The notes below the pieces were generated by a model. That model worked only from the letters and a program-made list of their open reading frames with translations, was not told where the DNA came from and did no database searches. This document shows positions 24,122 through 31,932 of a stretch of DNA of 32,264 nucleotides, piece by piece. The position numbers were made by a program, and so were the translations under genes. How positions within the stretch are numbered: position 1 is the stretch's first letter; each line of letters opens with the position of its first letter. Origin of the DNA: JANXXV01 sp038230275 (lineage in GTDB: Bacteria > Acidobacteriota > Terriglobia > Bryobacterales > Bryobacteraceae); the NCBI GenBank assembly GCA_038230275.1, contig JBBRNO010000067.1, positions 1 through 32,264 of the forward strand, written 5' to 3'.

Positions 24122-24865
24122 ACGAAACCGGTAATCATCGGCGAACGCGCGAACCTTTCGGGGTCGCGTGCCTTTCATCGTTTTGTAACAGCCGGAGACT
24201 GGGACGGCGCCGTGGCGTATGCACTGGCGCAGACAGCCGAGGGTGCCGCGATGTTGGATGTGTGCCTGATTTCCGGCTCCCGCGACGAGGGGCGGGATGC
24301 CACGGACTTCTATTCGCGAGCGATTCTGACGAAGCATCCTCCGTTTCTGATTGACAGTCAGAGCCCGGAAACCATGGAACGCGCGCTGCAAATTTGCGGT
24401 GCGGGAAATTTCCTCAACTCAGCAAGCATGGGAGACGTGGTAAATCTGCAACAGGTTTGCCACCTGGCGAAGCATTATCGCGCGGGAATCGTGATAGCGT
24501 GCCGGGACGAGGATGGGCTGGCACTCACACGGCAGCGGAAACTTGAGATCGCGAGACGCACGTTGGACCGGATGCGGCCTCGTCCGGCTTCGGTAATTGT
24601 TGACGTGTTGGCTCTTCCCGTCCTCACGGTACCGGACGGCCTAAAAGAATCTCTAGCGGCGATTGAGCTCATCAGGGAGGCATGCCCGGAAGTCCGGACG
24701 CTGCTCGCGCTCTCCAACTTTTCCTTCGGAATGCCACCAAATGAGCGAATTCTGCTGGAAAACAGTATCTTCCATGAAGCTTCCTCGGTAGGACTGGACA
24801 TGGTAATCCTGAACACGCGGCACCATCGGGTGCATGACGTTTATGATACGATCCCAGTCGTGTAA
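24122..24865 (+). CDS. MetH/AcsE-like pterin-binding (methyl-folate) domain protein, start codon abnormal
   Basis: Homology to the methyltetrahydrofolate-binding barrel of methionine synthase (Pfam pterin_bind) begins at VIIGERANLSGSRAFHRF, encoded from 24131. The first ATG/GTG/TTG in frame is the GTG at 24212, which would cut this strand off. An ACG at 24122 stands where an ATG would be expected (xKPVIIGER); upstream, the frame is closed at 24089. Later motifs: GAAMLDV, FLIDSQ, FLNSAS, ACRDEDG, VDVLALP and LSNFSFGMPPNE, the last as in AcsE-type methyltransferases. There is no cobalamin or homocysteine domain, so it is a stand-alone folate domain of about 247 residues. The stop overlaps the Shine-Dalgarno of the EF-G-like gene. 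Confidence 0.82.
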   Translation, partial: TKPVIIGERANLSGSRAFHRFVTAGDWDGAVAYALAQTAEGAAMLDVCLISGSRDEGRDATDFYSRAILTKHPPFLIDSQSPETMERALQICGAGNFLNSASMGDVVNLQQVCHLAKHYRAGIVIACRDEDGLALTRQRKLEIARRTLDRMRPRPASVIVDVLALPVLTVPDGLKESLAAIELIREACPEVRTLLALSNFSFGMPPNERILLENSIFHEASSVGLDMVILNTRHHRVHDVYDTIPVV

Positions 24866-24880
24866 GGAGGCTATCTCATA

Positions 24881-26980
24881 GTGAAGGTTTACGAAGGCAA
24901 GGATATTCGGAACGTTGGCCTTGTTGGACATGGCCACTCTGGGAAGACGATGCTCACCTCGGCTCTTCTCTATACCGCGGGCGCGACCACCCGGCTAACG
25001 CGTCCCGATGAGGGAAACACCATTACAGACTTTGATGAGGAGGAAGTTGCCCGAAAGATCACCGTCTCCAGCGCGCTGGCGGCGGCGGAATGGAAGAAGA
25101 CGAAGATCAACCTGGTAGACACACCGGGCTTCAATATTTTTATTCAGGATACCCGGGCGGCCCTGCTGGCTACCGATTCCGCGGTGGTGGTAGTGGACGG
25201 TATCGCCGGCGTGGAAGTGCAGACGGAGAAAGTATTTGAGTTCGCCGCAGAGTTCCAGCTTCCTTGCGCCTTCGTGATTAACAAGCTGGACCGCGAACGA
25301 TCGAGCTTTGAACGCGCCCTGGCAAGTATCCACGACACTTTCGGGCGCGCAGCCATTCCTTTGCAGCTTCCCATCGGTTCGGAAAAGAACTTTTCCGGCG
25401 TGGTGGATCTGGTGACGATGAAGAGTTACACCTATGCGCAGGACGGCGACGGCAAAGGCAAAGAAGGCGAGATACCAGCCGATCTGCAGGAGGCGGCGAA
25501 AGCCGGCCATGAAGCGTTAGTGGAAATGGTTGCCGAGGACGATGATGCGCTCATGGCCGAGTTCTTCGAAATGGGAACTCTGCCGGTAGAGCACATCATT
25601 GAAGGAATGGAGCGGGAGATTCGCCACCGGAAACTCTTCCCGGTGCTTTGCACGTCAGCCTATCACAACATGGGAAGCGATCTGCTGATGAATTTTCTGG
25701 TGGAGCACTTCCCCGCCCCCACCGAGCACGCGCCGCTTGCGGGCAAGTCCGGAACCGGCGAAGCCATCACTCGCGAGGTAAAGGATTCGGCACCCCTGTC
25801 CGCATATGTGTTCAAGACGGTGGCCGATCCGTTCGCGGGAAGGGTTTCGTATTTTAAGGTGTGCTCCGGTGTGTTGAAGAATGACGAGCATCTGTTGGAC
25901 TCGCGGACGGGCGGTGATGAGAGACTGGCGCATTTGGGAGTGTTGATGGGGAAATCCATCCAACCGGTTCCCGAATTGCACGCCGGGGATTTGGGTGCCG
26001 TGGCGAAACTGAGAGATACACTCACCGGCGATACGTTGTTCGCCAAGAATGCGCCCATCAGCTACCCGGCGGTGGAAATGCCTGAGCCTTCGATCGCCTA
26101 TGCCATCGAGGCGAAGTCCCGGAACGATGAAGACCGGATGGGGAACGCGCTGCACAAGATTCTGGAAGAAGACCAGTCTCTGAAGTTTTACCGTGATCCG
26201 CAGACGAAGGAGTTTCTGCTTGCCGGCAGCGGCCAACAACACGTGGAGATTATTGTCAGCCGGCTGAAAAAGCGGTATGGCGTGGACGTAGCGCTGCATG
26301 CCCCGAAAATTCCCTATCGCGAGACGATTCGGGGGAAGGCGGAGGTGCAGGGCCGCCACAAAAAGCAGACCGGCGGGCATGGCCAGTTCGGGGATTGCTG
26401 GATCCGCATGGAGCCCCTGCCTCGTGGCGGGAAGTTCGAGTTCGCCAACGCCGTTTTTGGAGGAGCGATTCCAAAGAACTTCATTCCGGCGATCGAGAAA
26501 GGAATACTGGAAACCGCCGCAAACGGATTCCTGGCGGGCTTTCCCGTGGTGGACTTCAAGGTAACGGTGTTCGACGGTTCCTATCACGACGTCGATTCCT
26601 CGGAAATGGCTTTTAAGCTGGCGGCGCGCAAAGCGTTCAAACTCGCTATGCAGAATGCCAAACCGAGCCTGTTGGAGCCGGTGATGACGGTGGAGATTCA
26701 GGCACCGGTGGAGTATGCCGGAGATCTGATGGGAGACATGAACGGCCGCCGGGGCCGGATTGCCGGGATGGATACCAAGGGCGGAACGCAGGTGATCCGA
26801 GCTCTGGTTCCAATGTCGGAGATGCTGAACTATCAGAACGACCTGATTTCCATGACCCAGGGCCGGGCATCCTTTCATATGGAATTTGATCATTATGATT
26901 ATGTTCCGTCGCTTCAGGCCGAAAAGATAATTGCAGCGGCGAAAGCTGCGAGGGCCGGGGAAGTGGAGGAAGAAGAGTAA
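24881..26980 (+). CDS. elongation factor G-like translational GTPase (EF-G2 type)
   Basis: 699 residues with the full EF-G domain layout. GTPase motifs: GHGHSGKT (16-23), DTPGF (80-84) and NKLD (134-137). Domains II-V follow, with GGHGQFGDCWIRMEPL and AGDLMGDMNGRRGRIAGMD typical of domains IV and V. In canonical EF-G the G3 motif is DTPGH with a catalytic His; here the His is Phe84, and EF-G-like paralogues commonly lack this His. It is therefore probably the non-essential EF-G-like paralogue, not the main factor; no str operon genes are near. It starts at a GTG 10 nt after AAGGAGG (24864-24870), which overlaps the stop of the folate-domain gene. Confidence 0.94.
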   Translation: MKVYEGKDIRNVGLVGHGHSGKTMLTSALLYTAGATTRLTRPDEGNTITDFDEEEVARKITVSSALAAAEWKKTKINLVDTPGFNIFIQDTRAALLATDSAVVVVDGIAGVEVQTEKVFEFAAEFQLPCAFVINKLDRERSSFERALASIHDTFGRAAIPLQLPIGSEKNFSGVVDLVTMKSYTYAQDGDGKGKEGEIPADLQEAAKAGHEALVEMVAEDDDALMAEFFEMGTLPVEHIIEGMEREIRHRKLFPVLCTSAYHNMGSDLLMNFLVEHFPAPTEHAPLAGKSGTGEAITREVKDSAPLSAYVFKTVADPFAGRVSYFKVCSGVLKNDEHLLDSRTGGDERLAHLGVLMGKSIQPVPELHAGDLGAVAKLRDTLTGDTLFAKNAPISYPAVEMPEPSIAYAIEAKSRNDEDRMGNALHKILEEDQSLKFYRDPQTKEFLLAGSGQQHVEIIVSRLKKRYGVDVALHAPKIPYRETIRGKAEVQGRHKKQTGGHGQFGDCWIRMEPLPRGGKFEFANAVFGGAIPKNFIPAIEKGILETAANGFLAGFPVVDFKVTVFDGSYHDVDSSEMAFKLAARKAFKLAMQNAKPSLLEPVMTVEIQAPVEYAGDLMGDMNGRRGRIAGMDTKGGTQVIRALVPMSEMLNYQNDLISMTQGRASFHMEFDHYDYVPSLQAEKIIAAAKAARAGEVEEEE

Positions 26981-26998
26981 CCGGGAGTACGGGCTAGC

Positions 26999-27021
26999 GG
27001 GGTCCGTTTTATGCGGACCCC
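26999..27021 (+). terminator. 8-bp perfect hairpin after the EF-G-like gene
   Basis: GGGGTCCG and CGGACCCC enclose a 7-nt loop, 19 bp after the stop codon. The stem is strong, but no T-tract follows, so intrinsic termination is uncertain. Confidence 0.5.
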
Positions 27022-27073
27022 CAAGTACTTCACTATGATTCTGCTACCACTTACCCCGCATTTGTGTCACTTG

Positions 27074-27121
27074 GACTCAGGTTTGAGTCATCTTGACCCT
27101 CGGTCTCAAATGGGTTACAGT
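27074..27121 (+). promoter_or_regulatory. candidate sigma70-type promoter with an upstream palindrome
   Basis: TTGACC (27093-27098) and TACAGT (27116-27121) are spaced by exactly 17 bp and lie about 50 bp before the transglycosylase ATG. Just upstream of the -35 box is a perfect inverted repeat GACTCA-N4-TGAGTC (27074-27089), a good candidate activator or repressor site. Confidence 0.5.
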
Positions 27122-27169
27122 GTTAGCTCAGACGTACTTAAATTCTAGTAGTCATGCTAAAAGGCGAGA

Positions 27170-28855
27170 ATGCCCTTACGTCATAAATTCAATGTTGTCT
27201 GCTCTTCATTATTAGCTTTAGTATCAATAGGTTGCACCAGTAATAAACCGCAGCGGTTCGCCATGGCGTTTCTTCCGCCCGCACCGAAGCAATCGGTCAC
27301 CGTGCCGTTACTCTTGGATGCGCCTCCGCTTCAAACAAATTCCTTCCTTCCGCAAACCCCCAGCTTCCTCTCCTCTTCCTTTCAATCCGTAGACCGCCCG
27401 TCCGCCGCAACTCTGAGAATTCAAAGGGCGGAAGATCGATATCAAGCCGGCAAAGATCTTTATCAGGCAGGTGACGTGGATGGAGCGCGCAGAGAGTTTG
27501 ACCGCGCCGTGGATATCCTTTTAAGTGCACCCGAATCAACGCCGGAACGCGGTAAAGTAGAAAAACGCCTGGAAGAGATGGTAGCTTCGATTCATCGCTA
27601 CGACGTGAATGGGCTTGGAGCAGGCGATCTTTCCAGCCAGCTTGGATACGATAAGGCACCGCTCGAAGACATCCTGGAAATGACGTTTCCGGTGGATCCT
27701 AATTTGAAGCCGAAAGTCAGCGAACAGGTACAGCTAACCTCCTCCCAACTTCCCCTCCATGTGAACGATGCTGTCCTCAGTTACATCCATTTCTTTTCCG
27801 GCGATCGCGGGCATCGCACACTGGTTGCGGGCTTGAAGCGCTCTGGAAAGTATCGACCGTTGATTGCGCGGATTCTGGCGGAAGAGGGAGTGCCGCAGGA
27901 ATTGATCTATCTGGCGCAGGCCGAATCCGGCTTCTTCCCGCGAGCGGTTTCCAACAAAGCCGCCACCGGGATGTGGCAATTTGTGCAGTGGCGCGGCCGT
28001 GAGTATGGATTGAACCAGACGTCATTTATAGACGATCGTCTTGATCCAGAAAAAGCGACGCGTTCGGCCGCCCGTCACCTTCGCGACCTGTATCAGAAGT
28101 TTGGAGATTGGTATCTGGCAATCGCAGCATACAACTGCGGACCAGGGAATGTGGAAAAAGCAGTCGAGCGAACTGGCTATGCGGACTTCTGGCAGCTTCG
28201 CAGCCGCAACGCCATACCGAAGGAGACGACCAATTACGTCCCCATCATTTTGGCAATGACGATCATGGCCAAAAATCCGAAAGACTATGGAATTGAGAAT
28301 CTGGAACTCGACCTACCGCTCGAATACGAAACTACCAAGCTTACGGTACCCACTCACGTGACGCTGTTGGCCGATGTGGCCGAACGTCCGGTGTCTGAGA
28401 TTCGAGAGTTGAACCCGGCTCTGCTGAGCAACATCGCCCCTGCCGGATACGAAATGCGGATCCCCAAGGGAAGCACTGCACAAGTAGCAGCTGGACTGGC
28501 GGCCGTTCCTGAAACCCGTCGTGCATCGTGGCGTGTTCATCGCGTCGGCCAGGGTGAAACCTTGGCGTCCATCGCAAAACAATACAACACGCCGGTGAGT
28601 AGCATTTCGTCGGCCAACAGCGCGTCCAGTGCTGGTGTCGGCGATGTCTTAGTTATTCCGGCGGCATTGCAGGAATTGAAAGTCCGTCCGGTGGTTGCCA
28701 GGCGAACGGCGCCGCCGCGAGGTAAGTCAGTTGTGGCGCAACGGTCGTATGGAAAGAAGCAAGTGCGGCGCGCAGTGTCCGCTTCACGCTCCACGCCAAA
28801 GCCGGCTCAACGTAGAGCGACAGCCGGGGTAGTGCAGCGCGCCAGTCTCAGGTAG
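27170..28855 (+). CDS. membrane-bound lytic murein transglycosylase with LysM (MltD-like)
   Basis: 561 residues. The N-terminus has a hydrophobic signal ending in VSIGC (Cys22), a slightly atypical lipobox, so it is likely a lipoprotein. Residues ~85-120 (RAEDRYQAGKDLYQAGDVDGARREFDRA) resemble a TPR-like helical pair. The SLT domain holds the catalytic Glu at about 252 (YLAQAESGFFPRAVS), then KAATGMWQFVQW and YNCGPGNVEKA, typical of family 1D lytic transglycosylases that cleave peptidoglycan with anhydro-sugar formation. One LysM domain lies at ~454-498 (HRVGQGETLASIAKQYN). The last ~60 residues are basic and Ser/Arg-rich. It has a promoter upstream and a strong terminator downstream, so it is monocistronic. 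Confidence 0.94.
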   Translation: MPLRHKFNVVCSSLLALVSIGCTSNKPQRFAMAFLPPAPKQSVTVPLLLDAPPLQTNSFLPQTPSFLSSSFQSVDRPSAATLRIQRAEDRYQAGKDLYQAGDVDGARREFDRAVDILLSAPESTPERGKVEKRLEEMVASIHRYDVNGLGAGDLSSQLGYDKAPLEDILEMTFPVDPNLKPKVSEQVQLTSSQLPLHVNDAVLSYIHFFSGDRGHRTLVAGLKRSGKYRPLIARILAEEGVPQELIYLAQAESGFFPRAVSNKAATGMWQFVQWRGREYGLNQTSFIDDRLDPEKATRSAARHLRDLYQKFGDWYLAIAAYNCGPGNVEKAVERTGYADFWQLRSRNAIPKETTNYVPIILAMTIMAKNPKDYGIENLELDLPLEYETTKLTVPTHVTLLADVAERPVSEIRELNPALLSNIAPAGYEMRIPKGSTAQVAAGLAAVPETRRASWRVHRVGQGETLASIAKQYNTPVSSISSANSASSAGVGDVLVIPAALQELKVRPVVARRTAPPRGKSVVAQRSYGKKQVRRAVSASRSTPKPAQRRATAGVVQRASLR

Positions 28856-28892
28856 AACGTTTCCAGCCCATTTTGTTCGATAGGATTTGAGG

Positions 28893-28937
28893 AAAAAGCA
28901 CCGAAACCCAAAACGGAATCGGTGCTTTTTGTTTTTT
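28893..28937 (+). terminator. rho-independent terminator after the transglycosylase
   Basis: A perfect 12-bp stem (AAAAAGCACCGA with TCGGTGCTTTTT), a 14-nt loop and a following T-rich tract, about 40 bp after the stop codon. The A-rich 5' arm could also make it bidirectional. Confidence 0.9.
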
Positions 28938-28941
28938 GTTC

Positions 28942-28969
28942 TTGCCTTCGAAAAAAATGGGGTTATGCT
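28942..28969 (+). promoter_or_regulatory. candidate promoter of the H1-like gene
   Basis: TTGCCT (28942-28947) and TATGCT (28964-28969) at 16-bp spacing, right after the terminator and about 33 bp before the ATG. An AAGGAGG Shine-Dalgarno at 28988-28994, 8 nt before the ATG, completes a strong expression signal. Confidence 0.45.
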
Positions 28970-29002
28970 AGGGTTTGTAAATAGCCGAAGGAGGCCTTTT
29001 GC

Positions 29003-29752
29003 ATGTACCGCCCGCGATTAGCTGTTCGCGAAGACGACGAAGAACTCGATGACTTCGATTACGACGACGAACACGTCGAACTGGAGTCGGAGATTGGAGA
29101 ATACCGCTCCGAGGATGAGGATGAAGACATGGACGAAGTAGAAGCGATCGACAACACTCCGCCAGAACCAACTTCGGCGGCGATTCAAATATCGGAAGCG
29201 GCGCAAGACAGTTCGGCTGCCGAATCCGGCGCCGCAGCGGCTGCAACAGCCCCGGCTCCACCAGAATCTGTGCCTGCGGCTCAGGCGAAGTCCGCCAGGA
29301 AAGCAGCGCCGAAGAAAGCTCCGGCCAAGAAAGCTCCGGCCAAGAAAGCTCCGGCCAAGAAAGCTCCGGCTAAGAAAGCGCCTGCTAAGAAAGTTCCGGC
29401 CAAGAAAGCTCCGGCCAAGAAAGCGCCTGCTAAAAAAGCTCCGGCTAAGAAGGCAGTGAAGAGCGCCCCAGCCAAAAAGGCTCCGGCGAAAAAGGGTCCG
29501 GCAACAAAGACACCGGCTAAGAAGGTAATAGTGAAAACAGCAACCAAGAAAGTGGCGGCCAAGACGGCAGCGAAAGCAGCCCCTGCAAAGAAGGCTCCGG
29601 CCAAGAAAGTAGCAGCGAAAAAAGTAGCGGCAAAGACCGCCGCCAAGAAAGTGGCGCCGAAGAAAGCCGTGAAGGCGCCTGCGAAGGCGGCTCCGGCGAA
29701 GAAAGCCGCACCCGCAAAGAAGACGGCTGCCAAGACCGCCAAGAAGAAGTAA
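29003..29752 (+). CDS. histone-H1-like Lys/Ala/Pro repeat protein with an acidic N-terminal region
   Basis: 249 residues in two opposite halves. Residues ~10-55 are strongly acidic (DDEELDDFDYDDEHVELE, SEDEDEDMDEVE), followed by an Ala/Pro-rich linker. From about residue 95 to the end the protein is built of KKAPA/KKVAA units like the C-terminal tail of eukaryotic histone H1, Chlamydia Hc-type proteins and Pseudomonas AlgP. The basic half should bind DNA or RNA without sequence preference; the acidic half may mask it or bind partners. A strong Shine-Dalgarno and tight flanking terminators suggest high, independent expression. No globular domain is visible. Nucleoid association is inferred from composition. 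Confidence 0.9.
   Translation: MYRPRLAVREDDEELDDFDYDDEHVELESEIGEYRSEDEDEDMDEVEAIDNTPPEPTSAAIQISEAAQDSSAAESGAAAAATAPAPPESVPAAQAKSARKAAPKKAPAKKAPAKKAPAKKAPAKKAPAKKVPAKKAPAKKAPAKKAPAKKAVKSAPAKKAPAKKGPATKTPAKKVIVKTATKKVAAKTAAKAAPAKKAPAKKVAAKKVAAKTAAKKVAPKKAVKAPAKAAPAKKAAPAKKTAAKTAKKK
29312..29452 (+). repeat. 15-bp tandem repeats within the H1-like gene
   Basis: Roughly nine units of the pattern AAGAAAGCTCCGGCC, each coding KKAPA, several of them identical in DNA. Such runs can gain or lose units by slippage, so the protein length may vary between strains. Confidence 0.85.
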
Positions 29753-29771
29753 GCAACTCGCAAGAACTTCT

Positions 29772-29820
29772 ACAGGCACGAAACGGTTCCCACATCAGGG
29801 AACCGTTTCGTGCCTGTTTT
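29772..29820 (+). terminator. 20-bp perfect-stem terminator after the H1-like gene
   Basis: Arms 29772-29791 and 29798-29817 pair without mismatch around a 6-nt loop (ACATCA), ending in TTTT, about 20 bp after the stop codon. It is unusually long and may work in both directions, since a minus-strand gene ends at 29863. Confidence 0.92.
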
Positions 29821-29862
29821 GCTTCGGGGCGTGCCTACAGGGCGAAGCTTATCGGGCCACCA

Positions 29863-30072
29863 TTATCGGGCAACCACCGTGCGGCAACGCTCAAACAGCT
29901 GCAGCAAGGAATCGGCGTACTCTTCCGCAGACCTGCCGCCTTTGCCGCCATAACCGGTAGTGGTAGTTCCCTTCCCGTACCCCGTGGTCACGGCAATGAA
30001 CTTCATTAGATCCAAGGCAACCTCATCTTTGCTGCGCCCGGGTGGTTGCGGCGCGACGCTTTCATCAGCCAT
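29863..30072 (-). CDS. small hypothetical protein, 69 residues
   Basis: It starts at an ATG with GGAGG (complement of 30084-30088) 11 nt upstream, a convincing ribosome binding site. The sequence has a disordered start, then SKDEVALDLMKFIAVTTGYG, a Gly/Thr/Lys-rich middle (GKGTTTTGYGGKGG) and a helical end (SAEEYADSLLQLFERCRTVV). There is no signal peptide or membrane segment. I believe similar small proteins occur in other Acidobacteria, but no function is known to me. It is divergent from the HipA-like gene, with 48 bp between the starts. Confidence 0.75.
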   Translation of the reverse strand: MADESVAPQPPGRSKDEVALDLMKFIAVTTGYGKGTTTTGYGGKGGRSAEEYADSLLQLFERCRTVVAR

Positions 30073-30120
30073 AGTCGATTATTCCTCCAGATTAGAATAA
30101 TCTCTTAGGTTACTCTACCG

Positions 30121-30954
30121 ATGCCCGTCAATGCCCGGAAGCTGATCCGAAAAATGCGAGGCGGGGCACAATCGCACCTAATTGAGGCGGACGACGGCCG
30201 TTTCTACGTGGTGAAATTTCAGAACAATCCCCAGCACCGGCGCATCCTGGTGAACGAATGGATCGCGTCGCGATTTCTGGAATACCTGCAAATCGCCGTG
30301 CCTGAGACCGCCATCATCAAGCTGTCGGAAGAGTTTTTGGCTGAGAATCCGGAAGTCTATATCCAACTGGGAACCAGACAGTCCCCAGTGGCCGCCGGCT
30401 GGCATTTCGGTTCCCGATTCCCGGGCGACCCCGCCACTGTCGCTGTGTACGACTTCGTGCCGGACACGCTGTTGTCGAAGGTGGAGAACCTCAATGAGTT
30501 TCTAGGCATTCTGGTTTTCGATAAGTGGACGGCGAACGCCGACTCCCGGCAATCCATTTTTTTACGTGCGCGCTTGCGGGAATTCGCACGTTCTTCTTTC
30601 GAGCATCCGTTGCGCACCGGCTTCGTTGCGTTGATGATGGACCACGGCTATATCTTCAACGGGCCGCATTGGGACTACCCGGATTCACCGCTGCAAGGCT
30701 TGTATTTCAGGCCCATGGTGTACGAGAAGGTCCATGGCTGGGATAGCTTTCAACCCTGGCTCGACCGCGTGATCCATTTTCCCGAAAGCGTTGTGGACGA
30801 TGCATGCCGCAGCATTCCACCGGAGTGGGTGCGCGGCGACGAAGAGGCGTTGGAAAACATGCTGGAGAACCTGATGCGGCGGCGCAAGCGGGTGCCGGAT
30901 TTGATCAAGGATTGTTCGGAAGGCCGCGTGCGACCGTTTCCAAACTGGAAGTGA
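30121..30954 (+). CDS. HipA-like kinase domain protein
   Basis: 277 residues. The N-terminal part has GGAQSHLIEADDGRFYVVKFQNNP followed by ILVNEWIASRFLEYLQIAVPE, the nucleotide-lobe pattern of HipA-like kinases (a Lys in VKF, then a conserved Asn-Glu). The catalytic region shows VFDKWTANADSRQSIF and MDHGYIFNGPHW, where the Asp and Asn residues would serve catalysis and metal binding. It is shorter than HipA (~440) and has no HipB partner beside it, so it belongs to the stand-alone HipA-like family rather than to a classical toxin-antitoxin pair. The substrate is unknown. Its 3' end overlaps thiO on the other strand by 50 bp. Confidence 0.82.
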   Translation: MPVNARKLIRKMRGGAQSHLIEADDGRFYVVKFQNNPQHRRILVNEWIASRFLEYLQIAVPETAIIKLSEEFLAENPEVYIQLGTRQSPVAAGWHFGSRFPGDPATVAVYDFVPDTLLSKVENLNEFLGILVFDKWTANADSRQSIFLRARLREFARSSFEHPLRTGFVALMMDHGYIFNGPHWDYPDSPLQGLYFRPMVYEKVHGWDSFQPWLDRVIHFPESVVDDACRSIPPEWVRGDEEALENMLENLMRRRKRVPDLIKDCSEGRVRPFPNWK

Positions 30955-31921
30955 TGCCGGAGGCAATTCGCGCCGCGGTGGCGGGCGCGGCAAGAATTCC
31001 GTTGCGATAGTGCCCATACGCCAACCAATAGCGGGTTCCAGCCAGACGTCCGATAGAGGGCTCCGAAGCATTGATGCCAGGCCGCAGACCAGTCCATGAG
31101 CGAACCGGCGTGAGACCTTCGAGTGGAGGGTAGAGCGCTTCCGCGCGGCGGCGAAGATCAGCCACCACTGCTTCATCGACGGCCGTTTCGAAGCCTTGGT
31201 GTTCCGTCGTGGATCCTGCGACGATGAACCCGTTAACGCGCTGCAACAGGTAGGTATGGCCGCAGCGGCGAATCGGTCCAACGCTGTCCGCTGGAAGTTC
31301 GTAGCCGATCAGATGCCCTTTCACCGGAAACGATTCAGGGATGCCCTCAGGGGCACCGGGGATTGCACTTGACCATGCTCCGGCTGCCAGAACGATAGCA
31401 GTGGCGGCAAGCGCATCCAGGCGGTCTACAGGCGATTCTTCCAGGATCTCAACACCAACATTCATGCAGGCGAGCCGGAGCGCATGGAGGACGCCCACTG
31501 GGTCCACAATGGCGTCGTCCGGAAAAAACAACGATGCGTCTCCATGTGACTCGGAGCGAACACCCATTGCAGCCTGCAACTGGGCTCGCGCCTGCAGCCC
31601 GATCCAAGCCTCCGCGCTATCCGCGGTTTCGATGGCTCCGCATTCTCGATAATCGATCGGGATTCCGGTTGCATCGGAAAGCTCGTTCACGAATTGCGGA
31701 TAGAGGCGGAGACTTTCGACCAGCATCCGGCCAAACGCGGACGGTCCATCCACTTCTCCGCCGGGCGCCAGCATTCCCGCGCCCGCGCTGCTTGCCTGGC
31801 AACCCATGCGGCCGGCGTCTCGCAATTGAACGCGGCATCCGCGCTGCCCCAGCCGCCACGCAATAGACGCGCCGATGATGCCGGCGCCCACCACAATCAC
31901 ATCTGGTTGTACGGATCTCAT
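30905..31921 (-). CDS. thiO: glycine oxidase ThiO (FAD-dependent, DAO family)
   Basis: 338 residues. The FAD-binding VIVVGAGIIGASIAWRL (8-24) opens the protein, followed by QASSAGAGMLAPGGE, the flavin-proximal block of the glycine/sarcosine oxidase family. The C-terminus has VRSWTGLRPG and YGHYRNGILAAPATA, diagnostic of ThiO. It oxidises glycine to the imine used for the thiazole ring of thiamine. No other thi genes are in the window, so another amino-acid substrate is possible. The start is supported by AGGA just upstream; a TACGAT box lies 11 nt before the ATG. It is divergent from the aminotransferase gene by only 38 bp and overlaps the HipA-like gene tail to tail. Confidence 0.92.
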   Translation of the reverse strand: MRSVQPDVIVVGAGIIGASIAWRLGQRGCRVQLRDAGRMGCQASSAGAGMLAPGGEVDGPSAFGRMLVESLRLYPQFVNELSDATGIPIDYRECGAIETADSAEAWIGLQARAQLQAAMGVRSESHGDASLFFPDDAIVDPVGVLHALRLACMNVGVEILEESPVDRLDALAATAIVLAAGAWSSAIPGAPEGIPESFPVKGHLIGYELPADSVGPIRRCGHTYLLQRVNGFIVAGSTTEHQGFETAVDEAVVADLRRRAEALYPPLEGLTPVRSWTGLRPGINASEPSIGRLAGTRYWLAYGHYRNGILAAPATAARIASGITSSLETVARGLPNNP

Positions 31922-31932
31922 TCCTCGCTACC

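Noticed and set aside
24106..24130. Programmed +1 frameshift fusing dehydrogenase and folate domain
   Set aside because: TTT-TAA could slip, but a fusion of an exported enzyme to a cytoplasmic folate domain makes little sense; an abnormal start or sequence error is simpler.
25655..26893. Long open frame (412 codons) antisense to the EF-G-like gene
   Set aside because: A mirror frame of a well-supported GTPase gene; composition is typical of shadows and no domain is visible.
29312..29452. Regular repeats that might suggest a CRISPR array
   Set aside because: Units are contiguous 15-mers in frame with a protein repeat, with no spacers.
29018..29779. Open frames antisense to the H1-like repeats, rich in Leu/Phe/Ala
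   Set aside because: They are by-products of the 15-bp repeat; the plus-strand gene has a strong ribosome binding site and terminator.
30121..30954. Classical HipBA toxin-antitoxin pair
   Set aside because: No HTH antitoxin gene is adjacent and the kinase is much shorter than HipA.
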